From Massilia frigida (GTDB lineage: Bacteria; Pseudomonadota; Gammaproteobacteria; Burkholderiales; Burkholderiaceae_D): a DNA stretch of 62,325 nucleotides. The notes under the pieces were generated by a model. The model was given only the letters and a program-made list of their open reading frames with translations. It was not told the DNA's origin and did no database searches. The DNA is taken from the NCBI RefSeq assembly GCF_011682175.1, contig NZ_WHJG01000042.1:1-62325 (forward strand), in the 5' to 3' direction. Shown piece after piece: positions 43,358 through 53,153 of this stretch; the stretch's first letter is position 1; each line of letters begins with the position of its first letter. The position numbers and the translations under genes are program-made.

Positions 43358-45565
43358 TTAGCGCGTCGACAGACGGTCTGCGACGATTTTGGGGGTAATG
43401 AAGACCAGCAGTTCGGTCTTGTTGTTGGTACGCGAGGTTTTCTTGAACAGATGGCCCAGGACCGGCAGGTCGCCCAGCAGCGGCACCTTCTGGACCTGGC
43501 TGCTTTCGGTTTGCTGGTAAATACCGCCCAGCACGACCGTGCCGCCATTTTCGACCATCACCTTGGTTTGCACGTGCTGGGTGTTGATGGCAAAGCCGGC
43601 CCTGGTTTCTTCGCCCTTGGAATCCTTGTTGACGTTCACTTCCAGCACAACGTTGCCGTCAGGCGTGATCTGCGGTGTCACTTCCAGACGCAGATTGGCT
43701 TTTTTCCACTCGATCGAGGTGGCGCCGCTGCTGGTCGACTTTTCGTACGGCAGTTCGACACCCTGCTCGATCACGGCGACGTTCTTGTCTTCCGTCACCA
43801 CACGCGGGCTGGAAATGATCTTGCCCTTGCCGTCCGCTTCGAGTGCCGACAGTTCCAGGTTCAGGAAGCGGTTGGCGGCAGCCGAGAACAGGCTGGCGGC
43901 CAGAGTAGCGGCCGGGTTGCCGCCGATGTTGGCGGCAGGCAGGTTCAGCATGGTGGTATTGTTGTAGCTATCGGGGGTATCCTTGACCTGGCCGGTGGTT
44001 TGACCGACACCGACCAGGTTGCCGCTGAGGGCGACGCGCTCGTTGCCGCGGTACGAATAGCCGGAATCGCCACCGCGAAAGGTACGCAGGTCGGCAAAGC
44101 CGATCTTGGCACCCAGGTTGCGGCTGAAGCCGTCGCTGGCTTCGACCAGGCGCGCTTCGATCAGCACCTGGCGCGAAGCGACGTCGGTCTTCTGGATCAG
44201 CTTGCGCAAATCGTCCAGTTTCGAGGCGATGTCGGTAATGAACAGCTGGTTGGTGCGCGGTTCGATCACGGCGCTGCCGCGCTTGGACAGGATGCGGGTG
44301 CGGTTGCTTTCGCTGTCGGGCATTGGCGTACCGTCGGCATTGAGGCCAAACACCATACGGAACGATTCCGCTTTCTGGTAGTTAAGCTGGAAAATTTCCG
44401 ATTTGAGCGGCTCGAGATCGGCGATCTGGGCGCGCTGTTCAAGTTCCAGCTTTTCCTTGGTCAGCAGTTCATCCTTCGGCGCAATCCACAGCACCGAACC
44501 GTTCTTGCGCATGTCCAGGCCCTTGGCCTGCAGCACCACGTCCAGCGCGTGGTCCCATGGCACTTCTTTCAGGCGCAGGGTCAGGTTGCCGCTCACCGAA
44601 TCGCTGGTGATGATGTTCAGGCCCGAGATGTCGGCGATCGCCTGCAGGGCGGCGCGCACTTCCACGTTCTGGAAGTTGAACGAGATTTTCTCGCCGCGGT
44701 AGCCCTGGGTACCCTGGGTCAGCTTGTTCGGGTCTTCCTTGATCGGCTTGACGTCGATGACCAGCTGGGTGTCGCTCTGGTACACGGTCTGTTCCCACAG
44801 GCCGCGCGCTTCCACCGTCATGCGCACATTGTCGCCCTGGGGCACGGTCGTGATCTGCGACACCGGGGTGCCGAAGTCGGTCACGTCGAGACGGCGGCGC
44901 AGGGTTTCCGGCAAGCCAGTTTTCATGAAATCGACCACCACCGTGTTGCCAACCTGGCGCACGTCGACCGCCACCTGGCTGTTCGGCAGGTCGACCACGA
45001 CCCGGCCTTCGCCGTTGGCACCGCGGCGGAAGTCGAGGTCGCGCAGGACCTGGCGTTTGCCAGCCTGGTCCGACACGGCCGGCGCGGAGGAGGACGAAGC
45101 GCCGTTGAGCACCGGCTTGCCGACGCTGTCGACCGCTTGCGCCACGCCGCCGGAACCATCGATGGTGACGATGATCGACTTGCCGTCGATGGCGGTAGCG
45201 TAGTTGAGCGGACGCTTGAGGTTCAGCACCAGGCGCGTGCGGCTGCCGGCCTGGACCACATTAATACCGCGCACGTCGGCCAGGTTCACGTCCTGGGCCG
45301 TCTTGCCGGTGGCATTGACCGTGGCGCCGAAATCGAGGGCGATGCGGGTCGGATTGGTGATCGAAAAGCCGATCGGCAGTTTGGTCGGGGCGGTTTTCAT
45401 CGCCACGTTCACCACCACGTTCGAGCCCTGCTGGTTGGCCGTGATCGATTCGATCGCGTTGTCTTGCGCCAGGGCGCTATTGGCGCCAAGGGCCAGAGCC
45501 AGTAATGCGCCCATGCGGATCACCGCGCCCATGAGGGCGGTGCCATTCATTCTCAGTGCGATCAT
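43358..45565 (-). CDS. pilQ: Type IVa pilus secretin PilQ
   Basis: The 735-residue protein has a signal peptide, two AMIN domains (about 40-145 and 165-270; KLPIGFSITNPTRIALDFG and VVVDLPNSQVAVDVRQVG), a STN domain (ISFNFQNVEVRAALQAIADI, about 310-370) and an N1 domain. The secretin core carries GTVVLGGIYQQTESSQVQKV, PLLGDLPVLGHLFKK and ELLVFITPKIV. It forms the outer-membrane gate for the type IV pilus. ATGA overlap with pilP indicates coupling. Confidence 0.96.
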   Translation of the reverse strand: MIALRMNGTALMGAVIRMGALLALALGANSALAQDNAIESITANQQGSNVVVNVAMKTAPTKLPIGFSITNPTRIALDFGATVNATGKTAQDVNLADVRGINVVQAGSRTRLVLNLKRPLNYATAIDGKSIIVTIDGSGGVAQAVDSVGKPVLNGASSSSAPAVSDQAGKRQVLRDLDFRRGANGEGRVVVDLPNSQVAVDVRQVGNTVVVDFMKTGLPETLRRRLDVTDFGTPVSQITTVPQGDNVRMTVEARGLWEQTVYQSDTQLVIDVKPIKEDPNKLTQGTQGYRGEKISFNFQNVEVRAALQAIADISGLNIITSDSVSGNLTLRLKEVPWDHALDVVLQAKGLDMRKNGSVLWIAPKDELLTKEKLELEQRAQIADLEPLKSEIFQLNYQKAESFRMVFGLNADGTPMPDSESNRTRILSKRGSAVIEPRTNQLFITDIASKLDDLRKLIQKTDVASRQVLIEARLVEASDGFSRNLGAKIGFADLRTFRGGDSGYSYRGNERVALSGNLVGVGQTTGQVKDTPDSYNNTTMLNLPAANIGGNPAATLAASLFSAAANRFLNLELSALEADGKGKIISSPRVVTEDKNVAVIEQGVELPYEKSTSSGATSIEWKKANLRLEVTPQITPDGNVVLEVNVNKDSKGEETRAGFAINTQHVQTKVMVENGGTVVLGGIYQQTESSQVQKVPLLGDLPVLGHLFKKTSRTNNKTELLVFITPKIVADRLSTR

Positions 45566-46104
45566 TTCTTCTCCTTACTTTCCTGCAACTCTAGCTTGGT
45601 GGGACGTTCGATCCATTCGCCACCGGCGTCCTGAACCGTTTCCTTGATACTGATTGCTTCATCGTTCACGCCGGTGATGATGCCGAAATTCTGGCCCACC
45701 CGGTCGCCTGGCTTGACGTGGTACATGGTCTTGTCGATCTGCACCAGCGCGTAGGTGACGCCTTTCGACTTCATGCTGCCCACCATCGACATGGTGTCGA
45801 GCGGGAAGGCTTCGAGCGGTTCCTTGCGCCGTGATTCGTCCGGCTTGAGCGGATTGTTGGCCCCGTTGGCGGCGCGCGCCAGCTCGGCCAGCAGCTTGTT
45901 CGGGTCGTACGGGTCGATTTCTCCGGCAGTGCTGTAGGCAAACGGGACGAAGGTTTTCGGTTCGGTCAGCGGCGGAACGTCGACCTTGGTTTCCTTCCTG
46001 GTCTGGTCCATCCATGCATTGACTTCCTGGACGTCGCTATCGCCGCAGCCTGCCAGCAGGCCCGCGCAGATCAGCAGCGCGAGGCTGTTTCGTGTGGTGT
46101 TCAT
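45562..46104 (-). CDS. pilP: Type IV pilus assembly lipoprotein PilP
   Basis: The 180-residue product has a lipobox LLAGC (Cys20), a disordered segment with PPLTEPKTFVPFAYS, and the beta-domain ETFPLD-like EAFPLDTMSMVG...VQIDKTMYHVKPGDRVGQNFG. PilP links the PilNO heterodimer to the PilQ secretin. It starts immediately after pilO and overlaps pilQ by ATGA. Confidence 0.94.
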   Translation of the reverse strand: MNTTRNSLALLICAGLLAGCGDSDVQEVNAWMDQTRKETKVDVPPLTEPKTFVPFAYSTAGEIDPYDPNKLLAELARAANGANNPLKPDESRRKEPLEAFPLDTMSMVGSMKSKGVTYALVQIDKTMYHVKPGDRVGQNFGIITGVNDEAISIKETVQDAGGEWIERPTKLELQESKEKK

Positions 46105-46782
46105 TTACGCGGCCCCTTTGCCATCTTTGGCCTTCTTGTCGCGGTCGGCCTTGATCTTGCGTTGCGCGTTCGCTTCTTCGGGGTCGAGGTAGCGGAACGT
46201 CTTGGCAACCGCTTCGAGCACCAGGCCGCCATCCTTGTTGGTGGTCAGGGCCATATTGTTGAGCGTGACGATGCGCGGCAGGTTGGCCATGTCGCTGGCG
46301 AATGCGCCAATGTCGTGGTACGTGCCGGTCACCTTGATGTCGATCGGCAGTTCGGCGTAGTAATCACGCACCACCACCTGGCCCGGCTTGAACAGGTCGA
46401 ACGACAAGCCGCGGCCGACGCCGGCCTGGTTGATGTCCGACAGCAGGGCCGCCATTTCAGCCTTGCTCGGCAATTGCTTCTGCAGGCGTTCGACATACTG
46501 GTCCACCTGCGCCTTTTGGGCGATCAGGGCATCGAGGTTGATCGCCTGGGCGACCTTGGTCTTGTACTCGCCCTGCAGGGTCAGTTCGGTGGCGGCCAGC
46601 TGGTCGTACTCTTCGAACTGGGTGCTCCAGTAAAAAAAGTGGCCGGCCGTGATGACCGCCGCCATGACGCCGATGCCGCACAGGATGCGCGGAGCGATCG
46701 GCCATTGTCCCGGCGGGCGGTCTCCCAGGTTCTGGAACTGGGAGCTAAGCGAGCCACCCAGCGATTTCAGGTCTATATTCAT
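46105..46782 (-). CDS. pilO: Type IV pilus alignment protein PilO
   Basis: The 225-residue inner-membrane protein has one N-terminal helix (about 31-50), a coiled-coil (about 55-110) and a ferredoxin-like periplasmic domain (YYAELPIDIKVTGTYHDIGAF). It ends in a Lys/Asp-rich tail. It pairs with PilN to form the alignment complex between the inner-membrane motor and PilQ. There is an 18-base gap to pilN. Confidence 0.94.
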   Translation of the reverse strand: MNIDLKSLGGSLSSQFQNLGDRPPGQWPIAPRILCGIGVMAAVITAGHFFYWSTQFEEYDQLAATELTLQGEYKTKVAQAINLDALIAQKAQVDQYVERLQKQLPSKAEMAALLSDINQAGVGRGLSFDLFKPGQVVVRDYYAELPIDIKVTGTYHDIGAFASDMANLPRIVTLNNMALTTNKDGGLVLEAVAKTFRYLDPEEANAQRKIKADRDKKAKDGKGAA

Positions 46783-46800
46783 TCTTTCAATCCGATCTGG

Positions 46801-47454
46801 CTAGGGGGCCGCTTTCGCGGGTACCGGTGAGCCGGTGGCGGGGGTGGCAGCGCCGGCGGCCGGTTTCTGGCCCGGCTTGAGCGCTTCATCCTTCTCGCGC
46901 TGACGCTTGATGTACAGGTTCAGCGCAAACTCGACGACTTTCTTGCCGGTTTTACTCTGCGCCAGTTGCACCGCGCGTACCTCGGTCAGGTCGGGGCGTT
47001 CGAGCCATGGCGAATTGCCGGCGATATTGCGCAGCAATTCGGCAACCCGTTCCTGCGACTGGGCGAAACCGCCCACCGTGACGCGCTGGCCATCTTGCTT
47101 GAACGACTTGAGATAGACGCCCTGCGGAGTCTGCCGAACCAGTTCATCGAGCAGATAGACCGGCTGGTTGCGGTCGCCCTGCAAGTCTTCGACCGCCTGC
47201 TGGCGTGCCTTGAGCGCTTCGATTTCCTGTTTCAGGGCGGCGATTTCGACGATTTTCTTGTCGAGTTCGACGATGGCCGCTTTCAGCACGCCATTGCGCT
47301 GCTCCTGGATCGAGATGCGGCGCGCGTTGTAACCGCCGACCGCCATCACCACGATCACGCCGAGCACGGCCGACAAGGCCATCAGGGCGACAAAGGCACT
47401 CTTCTTTTGCTTGCGCTTTTCTTCCCGGTGGGGAAGCAAATTAATTCTGATCAT
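46801..47454 (-). CDS. pilN: Type IV pilus alignment protein PilN
   Basis: The 217-residue protein has the conserved cytoplasmic N-terminal motif MIRINLLPHREEKRK, which binds PilM, followed by a membrane helix (about 21-42). A coiled-coil (VELDKKIVEIAALKQEIEAL) and a periplasmic domain (VYLKSFKQDGQRVTVGGFAQ) follow. The C-terminal 25 residues are Pro/Ala-rich. Its ATG overlaps the pilM stop as ATGA. Confidence 0.95.
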   Translation of the reverse strand: MIRINLLPHREEKRKQKKSAFVALMALSAVLGVIVVMAVGGYNARRISIQEQRNGVLKAAIVELDKKIVEIAALKQEIEALKARQQAVEDLQGDRNQPVYLLDELVRQTPQGVYLKSFKQDGQRVTVGGFAQSQERVAELLRNIAGNSPWLERPDLTEVRAVQLAQSKTGKKVVEFALNLYIKRQREKDEALKPGQKPAAGAATPATGSPVPAKAAP

Positions 47455-48527
47455 CAGCCAAACCTCCGCAGGGCCAGCCCGCAGGCAACAAGGTAGGCGG
47501 GGGCCTCGGTACGCAATTGCTGCTCGCGCACGGATGGGCCCAGCGACATGCCTTTGAACGGCGATACCACCGCGCTGGAAATTTTGGTACGGCTTGCCAC
47601 GATGTCGAGCAGGCCGGGAATCAGCGCGCAGCCGCCAGCCAGGAACAATTGATCGATCCGGGTGTAGGGCGTGGAGGTGTAGAAGAACTGGATCGCGCGG
47701 GTCACTTCGAGGGCCGCGTTTTCGAGGAAGGGAGCGAGCAGGTCGGCCTGGAAGTTGTCGGGCAGGTCGCCCGCTTTCTTCTTGGCGTCGGCTTCATCGA
47801 ACGACAAGCCATACGAGCGCACGATATCCTGGGTCAGCTGGTTGCCGCCGAAGGGTTGCTCGCGCTCGTAAATGGTTTCGCCGTTGAGCATGACCGAAAT
47901 GTGGGTGACCTGGGCGCCGATCTGGAACAGCGCCACGATCTGGCCCTCGGAACCCTTCATCTGCGACGTCACGCGTTCGAGCGCGGCGCGCGCGGCGTAC
48001 GATTCGATATCCATCACCACCGCGGTCAGGCCGGCCGCTTCGGCGATCGCCACGCGGTCCTCGACCTTTTCCTTGCGCGAGGCGGCCAGCATGACGTCGA
48101 TGTCGTCGATCGAATTGGCGGCCGGTCCGATCACGTCGAAGTCGAGGCTGACCTCGTCGAGCGCGAAGGGAATGTACTGGCTCGCTTCGGACTCCACCTG
48201 CACTTCAAGCTGGTCTTCGGACATCCCGGCCGGCAGGATGATCTTTTTCGTGATCACCGAGGCCGGCGGCATGCCGAGCGCGACCAGCTTGACGCGGGTA
48301 CCGCTTTTCTTCCAGACGCGGCGCACCGCCTCCGACACCTGCTCGATATTTTCGATGTTTCCGTCGACGACCGCACCACGTGGGAACGGTTCGGACGCGT
48401 AGCGTTCGAGACGCAGCTCGTTTTTGCCGACCACGACCAGCTCTACCAGCCGGACGCCGGACGTGCTGATGTCCAGGCCGAGCAAAGGTGGCCTGGATTG
48501 ACCGAACAAGGAACCTAAATTGACCAT
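47454..48527 (-). CDS. pilM: Type IV pilus actin-like protein PilM
   Basis: The 357-residue cytoplasmic protein has the actin/FtsA-like fold with phosphate-binding segments LLGLDISTSGVRLVEL near the N-terminus and FQIGAQVTHISVMLNG, and the adenosine region LFLAGGCALIPGL. It binds PilN's N-terminal motif and helps organise the pilus base. ATG 48527 (MVNLGSLFG) is chosen; a TTG lies directly before it. It is the first gene of the leftward pilMNOPQ–lipoprotein–aroKB–dgt series. Confidence 0.95.
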   Translation of the reverse strand: MVNLGSLFGQSRPPLLGLDISTSGVRLVELVVVGKNELRLERYASEPFPRGAVVDGNIENIEQVSEAVRRVWKKSGTRVKLVALGMPPASVITKKIILPAGMSEDQLEVQVESEASQYIPFALDEVSLDFDVIGPAANSIDDIDVMLAASRKEKVEDRVAIAEAAGLTAVVMDIESYAARAALERVTSQMKGSEGQIVALFQIGAQVTHISVMLNGETIYEREQPFGGNQLTQDIVRSYGLSFDEADAKKKAGDLPDNFQADLLAPFLENAALEVTRAIQFFYTSTPYTRIDQLFLAGGCALIPGLLDIVASRTKISSAVVSPFKGMSLGPSVREQQLRTEAPAYLVACGLALRRFG

Positions 48528-48880
48528 CAAGACCGTACTCCCTTACCTACCTATAATCAATGCTTACGCTGCAAAACGGGCCTTGCAGAACCGAAAATGA
48601 AAGTGCCCGACGCGGGGAATTTGTTACAAAACCGCCATTTAGCATCCATACATAAGGCAGTACATTAAATCGTAGCAATAAGCGTGATCTCGTGTAAAGG
48701 TATTTCTGTTTTGAAATTTTATGCCTGTGGGCTGGAATGCCACACTCTGTGAACTGTGGGTCATCACAGTTGTTTTGCGGGCACAAATGTTCCAAAAGGC
48801 AAGTAGTTGGCAATGCGCCGCGGCAGGTGGCGGTGCATTATAATGAGGGGCACCCAATTAAAGCGAAAGATTCAACCCGC
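48528..48880. other. Divergent regulatory region between pilM and mrcA
   Basis: No gene is supported. TATAAT at 48839-48844 is a perfect -10 for mrcA, 36 bases before its ATG, but the hexamer at the proper distance upstream does not resemble TTGACA; TTGGCA (48807-48812) is 26 bases away, too far. A second TATAAT on the plus strand lies at 48552-48557. The inverted repeat CTGCAA...TTGCAG (48572-48591 region) lies just upstream of pilM. The pilM promoter itself was not identified. Confidence 0.5.
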
Positions 48881-51232
48881 ATGAGCTCTTCCAAGCCGGA
48901 CGCCAGCACTTCTTCCCCGTCGCGCCCCGCCCGTGCGCGCTCGCCCAAGCGACTGTTGTTAATTGTCCTCGGCAGCCTGACCGGCACGGCCCTGATCGGC
49001 TTGCTGATCGTGGTGTTCGCGCTGGCCATGGCCTACCCGAATCTGCCCCCGCTCGATACCCTGACCGACTACCGCCCCAAGATGCCCTTGCGGATTTTTT
49101 CGGCCGACAATGTGCTGATCGGCGAGTTCGGCGAGGAGCGCCGCAACCTGGTCCACATCAAGGATATTCCGGAGGTCATGAAGAAGGCGGTGCTGGCGAT
49201 CGAAGACGACCGCTTCTACCAGCACGGCGGGGTCGACTACACCGGCATCCTGCGCGCGGCCGTGCACAATGCCACCGGCGGCGCCAAGCAGGGTGCCTCG
49301 ACCATCACCCAGCAGGTGGCGCGCAATTTCTTCCTGTCGAGCGAGCAGACGCTCAAGCGCAAGGCCTATGAAGTGCTGCTAGCCTGGAAGATCGAGCAAA
49401 ACCTGACCAAGGACCAGATCCTCGAGGTCTACATGAACCAGATCTACCTGGGCCAGCGCGCCTATGGCTTCGCCTCGGCGGCGCAGATCTATTTCGGCAA
49501 GAACCTGAAAGACATCACCGTGGCCGAGGCGGCCATGCTGGCCGGCCTGCCCAAGGCGCCGTCGGCCTACAACCCGGTGGTCAATCCCAAGCGCGCGCGC
49601 ACGCGCCAGCAATACATCCTGCAGCGCATGCACATGCTGGGCTACATCACCCCGGCCCAGTTCGAGACCGCCAAGGCCGAGCAGCTGCGCATCAAGAACG
49701 ACAGCAGCGAATTCGGCGTGCACGCCGAGTACGTGGCTGAAATGGCGCGCCAGCTGGTGTACGAGCAATTCAAGGAAGAAACCTATACGCGCGGCCTGAA
49801 CGTGTTTACCACCATCACCAAGGCCGACCAGGACGCGGCCTACCTGGCCCTGCGCCGCGGCGTGATGGAGTACGAGAAGCGCCACCCTTACCGCGGCCCG
49901 GAATCGTATATCGAGATCCCGCAAGCGAAGGAAGACGCCGATGAAGCGATCGAAAACGAACTGGCCGAGCACCCCGACAGCGACGACATCATCGCCGCCA
50001 TGGTGCTGCAGGCGACGCCCACCGGCATCACCGCGGTGACGGCGTCGGGCGAGGAAGTCAAGATCAGCGGCACCGGCCTGGCGTTCGCCCAGAACTGGCT
50101 GTCGAGCAAGGCCCCGGCCAACCGCAGGGTCAAGCGCGGCGCCGTGATCCGTATCAGCCAGGATGGCGGGACGGCCTGGTCGGTCACGCAGATGCCGGAA
50201 GTGCAGTCGGCCTTCGTGGCGGCCGACGCCACCGATGGCGCGATCCGCGCGCTGGTGGGCGGCTTCGACTACAACCGCAACAAGTTCAACCACGTCACGC
50301 AAGCCTGGCGCCAGCCCGGCTCCTCGTTCAAGCCCTTCATCTATTCGGCCTCGCTCGAACGCGGCCTGTCGCCGGCCACCATCATCAACGATGCCCCGAT
50401 TTCGTTCGATGCCGGCCAGACCGGCGGCCAGGCCTGGGAACCGAAGAACTACGACAACAAGTACGAAGGGCCGATGACCATGCGGCGCGGGCTGACCAAG
50501 TCGAAAAACATGATTTCGATCCGCATCCTCAACAAGATCGGCGCCAAGTACGGCCAGGAATACACGACCCGCTTCGGCTTCGAGGCCGAAAAGAACCCGC
50601 CCTACCTGACCCTGGCGCTGGGCGCGGGCGCGACCACGCCGCTGCAGCTGGCCGGCGCCTACGCCGTGTTCGCCAACGGCGGGTTCCGGGTCAGCCCCTA
50701 CCTGATCTCGAAGGTCACCGACAGCAGCGGCAAGGTACTCTCGCAAGCGACGCCGGACAAGTCGGGCGATGAAGCGAACCGGGTGATCGATGCGCGCAAT
50801 GCCTTCCTGGTCGACAGCATGCTCAAGGATGTGGTGCGCTTCGGCACGGCCACCAAGGCGCTGTCGCTCAAGCGCACCGACATTTCCGGCAAGACTGGCA
50901 CCACCAACGATTCGATCGATGCCTGGTTCGCCGGCTACACCCCGAAACTGGTGGGCATCGCGTGGATCGGCTACGACCAGCCCAAGAACCTGGGCAACAA
51001 GGAAACCGGCGGCGGGCTGGCCCTGCCGATCTGGATCGGCTACATGCAAAAGGCGCTCAAGGGCGTGCCGAACGAGGAGCGGGTGGTGCCCGAGGGATTG
51101 GTGATGGCGGGCGACGACTATTACTACGTCGAAAATCCGCCCGGCACCGGAGTGCAAAGCCTCGACATCGGCGCACGCGGCACGCCGGCCGAGGAAAAGG
51201 TCAAGGATGCGGTCAAGAACGAACTGTTCTGA
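48881..51232 (+). CDS. mrcA: Penicillin-binding protein 1A
   Basis: The 783-residue bifunctional class A PBP has a cytoplasmic tail, one membrane helix (about 27-50) and a glycosyltransferase 51 domain with EDDRFYQHGGVDYTGILRAA (catalytic Glu about 105). A central OB-like region is followed by a transpeptidase domain with SxxK in QPGSSFKPFIYS, SxN in TKSKNMIS and KTG in ISGKTGTTND. It polymerises and crosslinks peptidoglycan. ATG 48881 is chosen, just before the basic tail. Divergent from pilM as in many beta- and gammaproteobacteria. Confidence 0.96.
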   Translation: MSSSKPDASTSSPSRPARARSPKRLLLIVLGSLTGTALIGLLIVVFALAMAYPNLPPLDTLTDYRPKMPLRIFSADNVLIGEFGEERRNLVHIKDIPEVMKKAVLAIEDDRFYQHGGVDYTGILRAAVHNATGGAKQGASTITQQVARNFFLSSEQTLKRKAYEVLLAWKIEQNLTKDQILEVYMNQIYLGQRAYGFASAAQIYFGKNLKDITVAEAAMLAGLPKAPSAYNPVVNPKRARTRQQYILQRMHMLGYITPAQFETAKAEQLRIKNDSSEFGVHAEYVAEMARQLVYEQFKEETYTRGLNVFTTITKADQDAAYLALRRGVMEYEKRHPYRGPESYIEIPQAKEDADEAIENELAEHPDSDDIIAAMVLQATPTGITAVTASGEEVKISGTGLAFAQNWLSSKAPANRRVKRGAVIRISQDGGTAWSVTQMPEVQSAFVAADATDGAIRALVGGFDYNRNKFNHVTQAWRQPGSSFKPFIYSASLERGLSPATIINDAPISFDAGQTGGQAWEPKNYDNKYEGPMTMRRGLTKSKNMISIRILNKIGAKYGQEYTTRFGFEAEKNPPYLTLALGAGATTPLQLAGAYAVFANGGFRVSPYLISKVTDSSGKVLSQATPDKSGDEANRVIDARNAFLVDSMLKDVVRFGTATKALSLKRTDISGKTGTTNDSIDAWFAGYTPKLVGIAWIGYDQPKNLGNKETGGGLALPIWIGYMQKALKGVPNEERVVPEGLVMAGDDYYYVENPPGTGVQSLDIGARGTPAEEKVKDAVKNELF

Positions 51233-51236
51233 CGCA

Positions 51237-51315
51237 GGCAAGATAAACCGGGGTCAGACCCCGGTTCTGGTGGTTGGGGTCTGACCCCGGTTTATCGTGC
51301 CCGGTTTATCTTGCC
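51237..51315. repeat. Nested inverted repeat filling the mrcA–cyaY gap
   Basis: An inner perfect 21-bp inverted repeat (51242-51262 with 51276-51296, 13-base loop) is enclosed by an outer perfect 16-bp inverted repeat (51237-51252 with 51300-51315). Each inner arm contains GGGGTCAGACCCC or its complement, itself a palindrome around one base. The element lies exactly between the two convergent stop codons and has the REP/REPIN-like form of mobile intergenic repeats; it may also end transcription in both directions. Confidence 0.88.
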
Positions 51316-51316
51316 G

Positions 51317-51643
51317 TCAGAGCGTGACGCGGGCGCCGCCCTGGGCGCTGGCCAGGTCCGACAGCGCGGCGAACAGTTCGCTGCCGTCGCGCGTGTTGAT
51401 CCAGGCACCGTCGATCCGCTTGTAGTGGAAGCCACCCGACTTGGCGGCCACCCACAGTTCCTGCATCGGCGCCTGGCTGTTGACGATGATCTTGCTGCCG
51501 TTGTCGATGAACTCGATCTCCAGCACATTGCCGCTGCGCTTGCACTCGACATCGATGACATCCTCGTCGTTCAGCCGGTCCATCGCCGCTTCGATCTTGT
51601 TCAGGGTCGTTTCGGCCAGGTCCAAAAATTCTTTTTCGCTCAT
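51317..51643 (-). CDS. cyaY: Frataxin-like iron-donor protein CyaY
   Basis: The 108-residue protein has an acidic first helix (SEKEFLDLAETTLNKIEAAM) and the frataxin sheet residues VLEIEFIDNGSKIIVNSQ and QELWVAAKSGGFHYKRIDG. CyaY binds iron and modulates iron–sulphur cluster assembly. ATG 51643 matches the family length; the frame continues upstream but is not conserved. It is divergent from lptM–lysA, the usual arrangement. Confidence 0.95.
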   Translation of the reverse strand: MSEKEFLDLAETTLNKIEAAMDRLNDEDVIDVECKRSGNVLEIEFIDNGSKIIVNSQAPMQELWVAAKSGGFHYKRIDGAWINTRDGSELFAALSDLASAQGGARVTL

Positions 51644-51684
51644 GCTACACTCCAAGGTCTGCCAATCAAACCGTGATTCTAATC

Positions 51685-51855
51685 GTGAAGTCTTCATCTG
51701 CGCTCAATATCGGCATCACCGCCGTGGTCTTTGGCTTGCTGGCAGGCTGCGGCCAGGCCGGTCCGCTGTACCTGCCCAAGCCGCCCGCCAAGCCCGCCGC
51801 ACCCGCCGTTTCACCGACCACGCCGCCCCCACCCTCTTCTCCCGCTGCCCAATAA
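51685..51855 (+). CDS. lptM: LPS-assembly lipoprotein LptM (YifL)
   Basis: The 56-residue product (GTG 51685; an earlier in-frame GTG is 51673) has a lipoprotein signal with LLAGCGQAGPLYLP, the LptM/YifL signature, and a Pro/Ala/Ser-rich tail. In Escherichia coli LptM aids oxidative maturation of the LptD translocon. It is 3 bases before lysA, as commonly seen. Confidence 0.88.
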   Translation: MKSSSALNIGITAVVFGLLAGCGQAGPLYLPKPPAKPAAPAVSPTTPPPPSSPAAQ

Positions 51856-51858
51856 ACC

Positions 51859-53136
51859 ATGCCGCATTTCTTTCACCTGGACGGCGTCCTGCACGCCGAA
51901 CGCACCCCCCTGTCCCGCATCGCTGAACAGTTCGGCACGCCGACCTATGTGTATTCAAAAGCGGCGCTGCTGGAGAATTTCGCCGCCTTCGCCGATGCCT
52001 GCGCCGGGCGCGATGCGCTGGTCTGCTATGCGATGAAAGCCAATTCCAACCTGGCCATCCTCGATCTGCTGGCGCGCCGCGGCGCCGGCTTCGACATCGT
52101 GTCGGGCGGCGAACTGCTGCGCGTGATCGCCGCTGGCGGCGACCCGGCCAAGGTGATTTTCTCGGGCGTCGGCAAGACCGTCGACGAAATGCGCCTGGCG
52201 TTGTCGCACGATATCCTGTGCTTTAACGTCGAATCGATTCCCGAGCTGCACCGCTTGAACGAGGTGGCCGGCGCCATGGGCAAGCAGGCGCGCGTGTCGC
52301 TGCGCGTCAACCCGAACGTGGATGCCAAGACCCATCCGTACATCGCCACCGGGCTGAAGGCAAACAAGTTCGGCGTTGCCTTCGACGATGCGCTGGCCAC
52401 CTACCGCACCGCCGCCAGCCTGCCGCACCTGACCCCGGTCGGGATCGATTGCCACATCGGCTCGCAGCTGCTGGACGACGCGCCCCTGCTGGAAGCGCTC
52501 GACAAGCTGATCGAACTGGTCGACGCGCTCGGTGCCGAAGGCATCGTGCTCGACCATCTGGACATGGGCGGCGGCATCGGCATCAACTACGGCGCCGCCG
52601 GCGATGCGCCGCCGGTACCGGTGGGCGACTACCTGGGCCGCGTGTTCGCGCGCATCGACGCCTGGCGCGCGGCCAGCCATGGCGGTGCCCCGATCAAGGT
52701 GATTTTCGAGCCGGGCCGCGCCATCGTGGGCGATACCGGCGTGCTGCTGACCCGCGTCGAGTTCCTCAAACCGGGCGCCGAAAAGAATTTTTGCATTGTC
52801 GATGCCGCCATGAACGACTTGATGCGCCCGGCCCTGTACCAGGCCTGGATGGATGTGCAGCAAGTGCAGGCGGGCACGCAGCCAGCCGTGAGTTACGACG
52901 TGGTCGGGCCGGTGTGCGAGTCGGGCGACTGGCTGGCGCGTGAGCGCGAACTGAGCGTGGCGCAGGGCGACCTGCTGGCCATCATGCAGGCCGGCGCCTA
53001 TGGCTTTACGATGTCGTCGAACTACAACACGCGCGGCCGTGCCGCCGAGGTGATGGTCGACGGCGACACGCTGCACCTGGTGCGCCGGCGCGAAGAGCCA
53101 GCCGAACTGTTCGCGCTGGAATCGTTGCTCCAGTAA
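51859..53136 (+). CDS. lysA: Diaminopimelate decarboxylase
   Basis: The 425-residue PLP enzyme makes lysine from meso-diaminopimelate. The PLP-binding Lys is in CYAMKANSN (about 56). Also seen are HIGSQLLD, the phosphate-binding [20 protein letters not shown], the catalytic Cys in [11 protein letters not shown] and [14 protein letters not shown]. Length is normal. It is convergent with the Rpn-family gene. Confidence 0.97.
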   Translation: MPHFFHLDGVLHAERTPLSRIAEQFGTPTYVYSKAALLENFAAFADACAGRDALVCYAMKANSNLAILDLLARRGAGFDIVSGGELLRVIAAGGDPAKVIFSGVGKTVDEMRLALSHDILCFNVESIPELHRLNEVAGAMGKQARVSLRVNPNVDAKTHPYIATGLKANKFGVAFDDALATYRTAASLPHLTPVGIDCHIGSQLLDDAPLLEALDKLIELVDALGAEGIVLDHLDMGGGIGINYGAAGDAPPVPVGDYLGRVFARIDAWRAASHGGAPIKVIFEPGRAIVGDTGVLLTRVEFLKPGAEKNFCIVDAAMNDLMRPALYQAWMDVQQVQAGTQPAVSYDVVGPVCESGDWLARERELSVAQGDLLAIMQAGAYGFTMSSNYNTRGRAAEVMVDGDTLHLVRRREEPAELFALESLLQ

Positions 53137-53153
53137 GCCGGGACACGGGGCGT

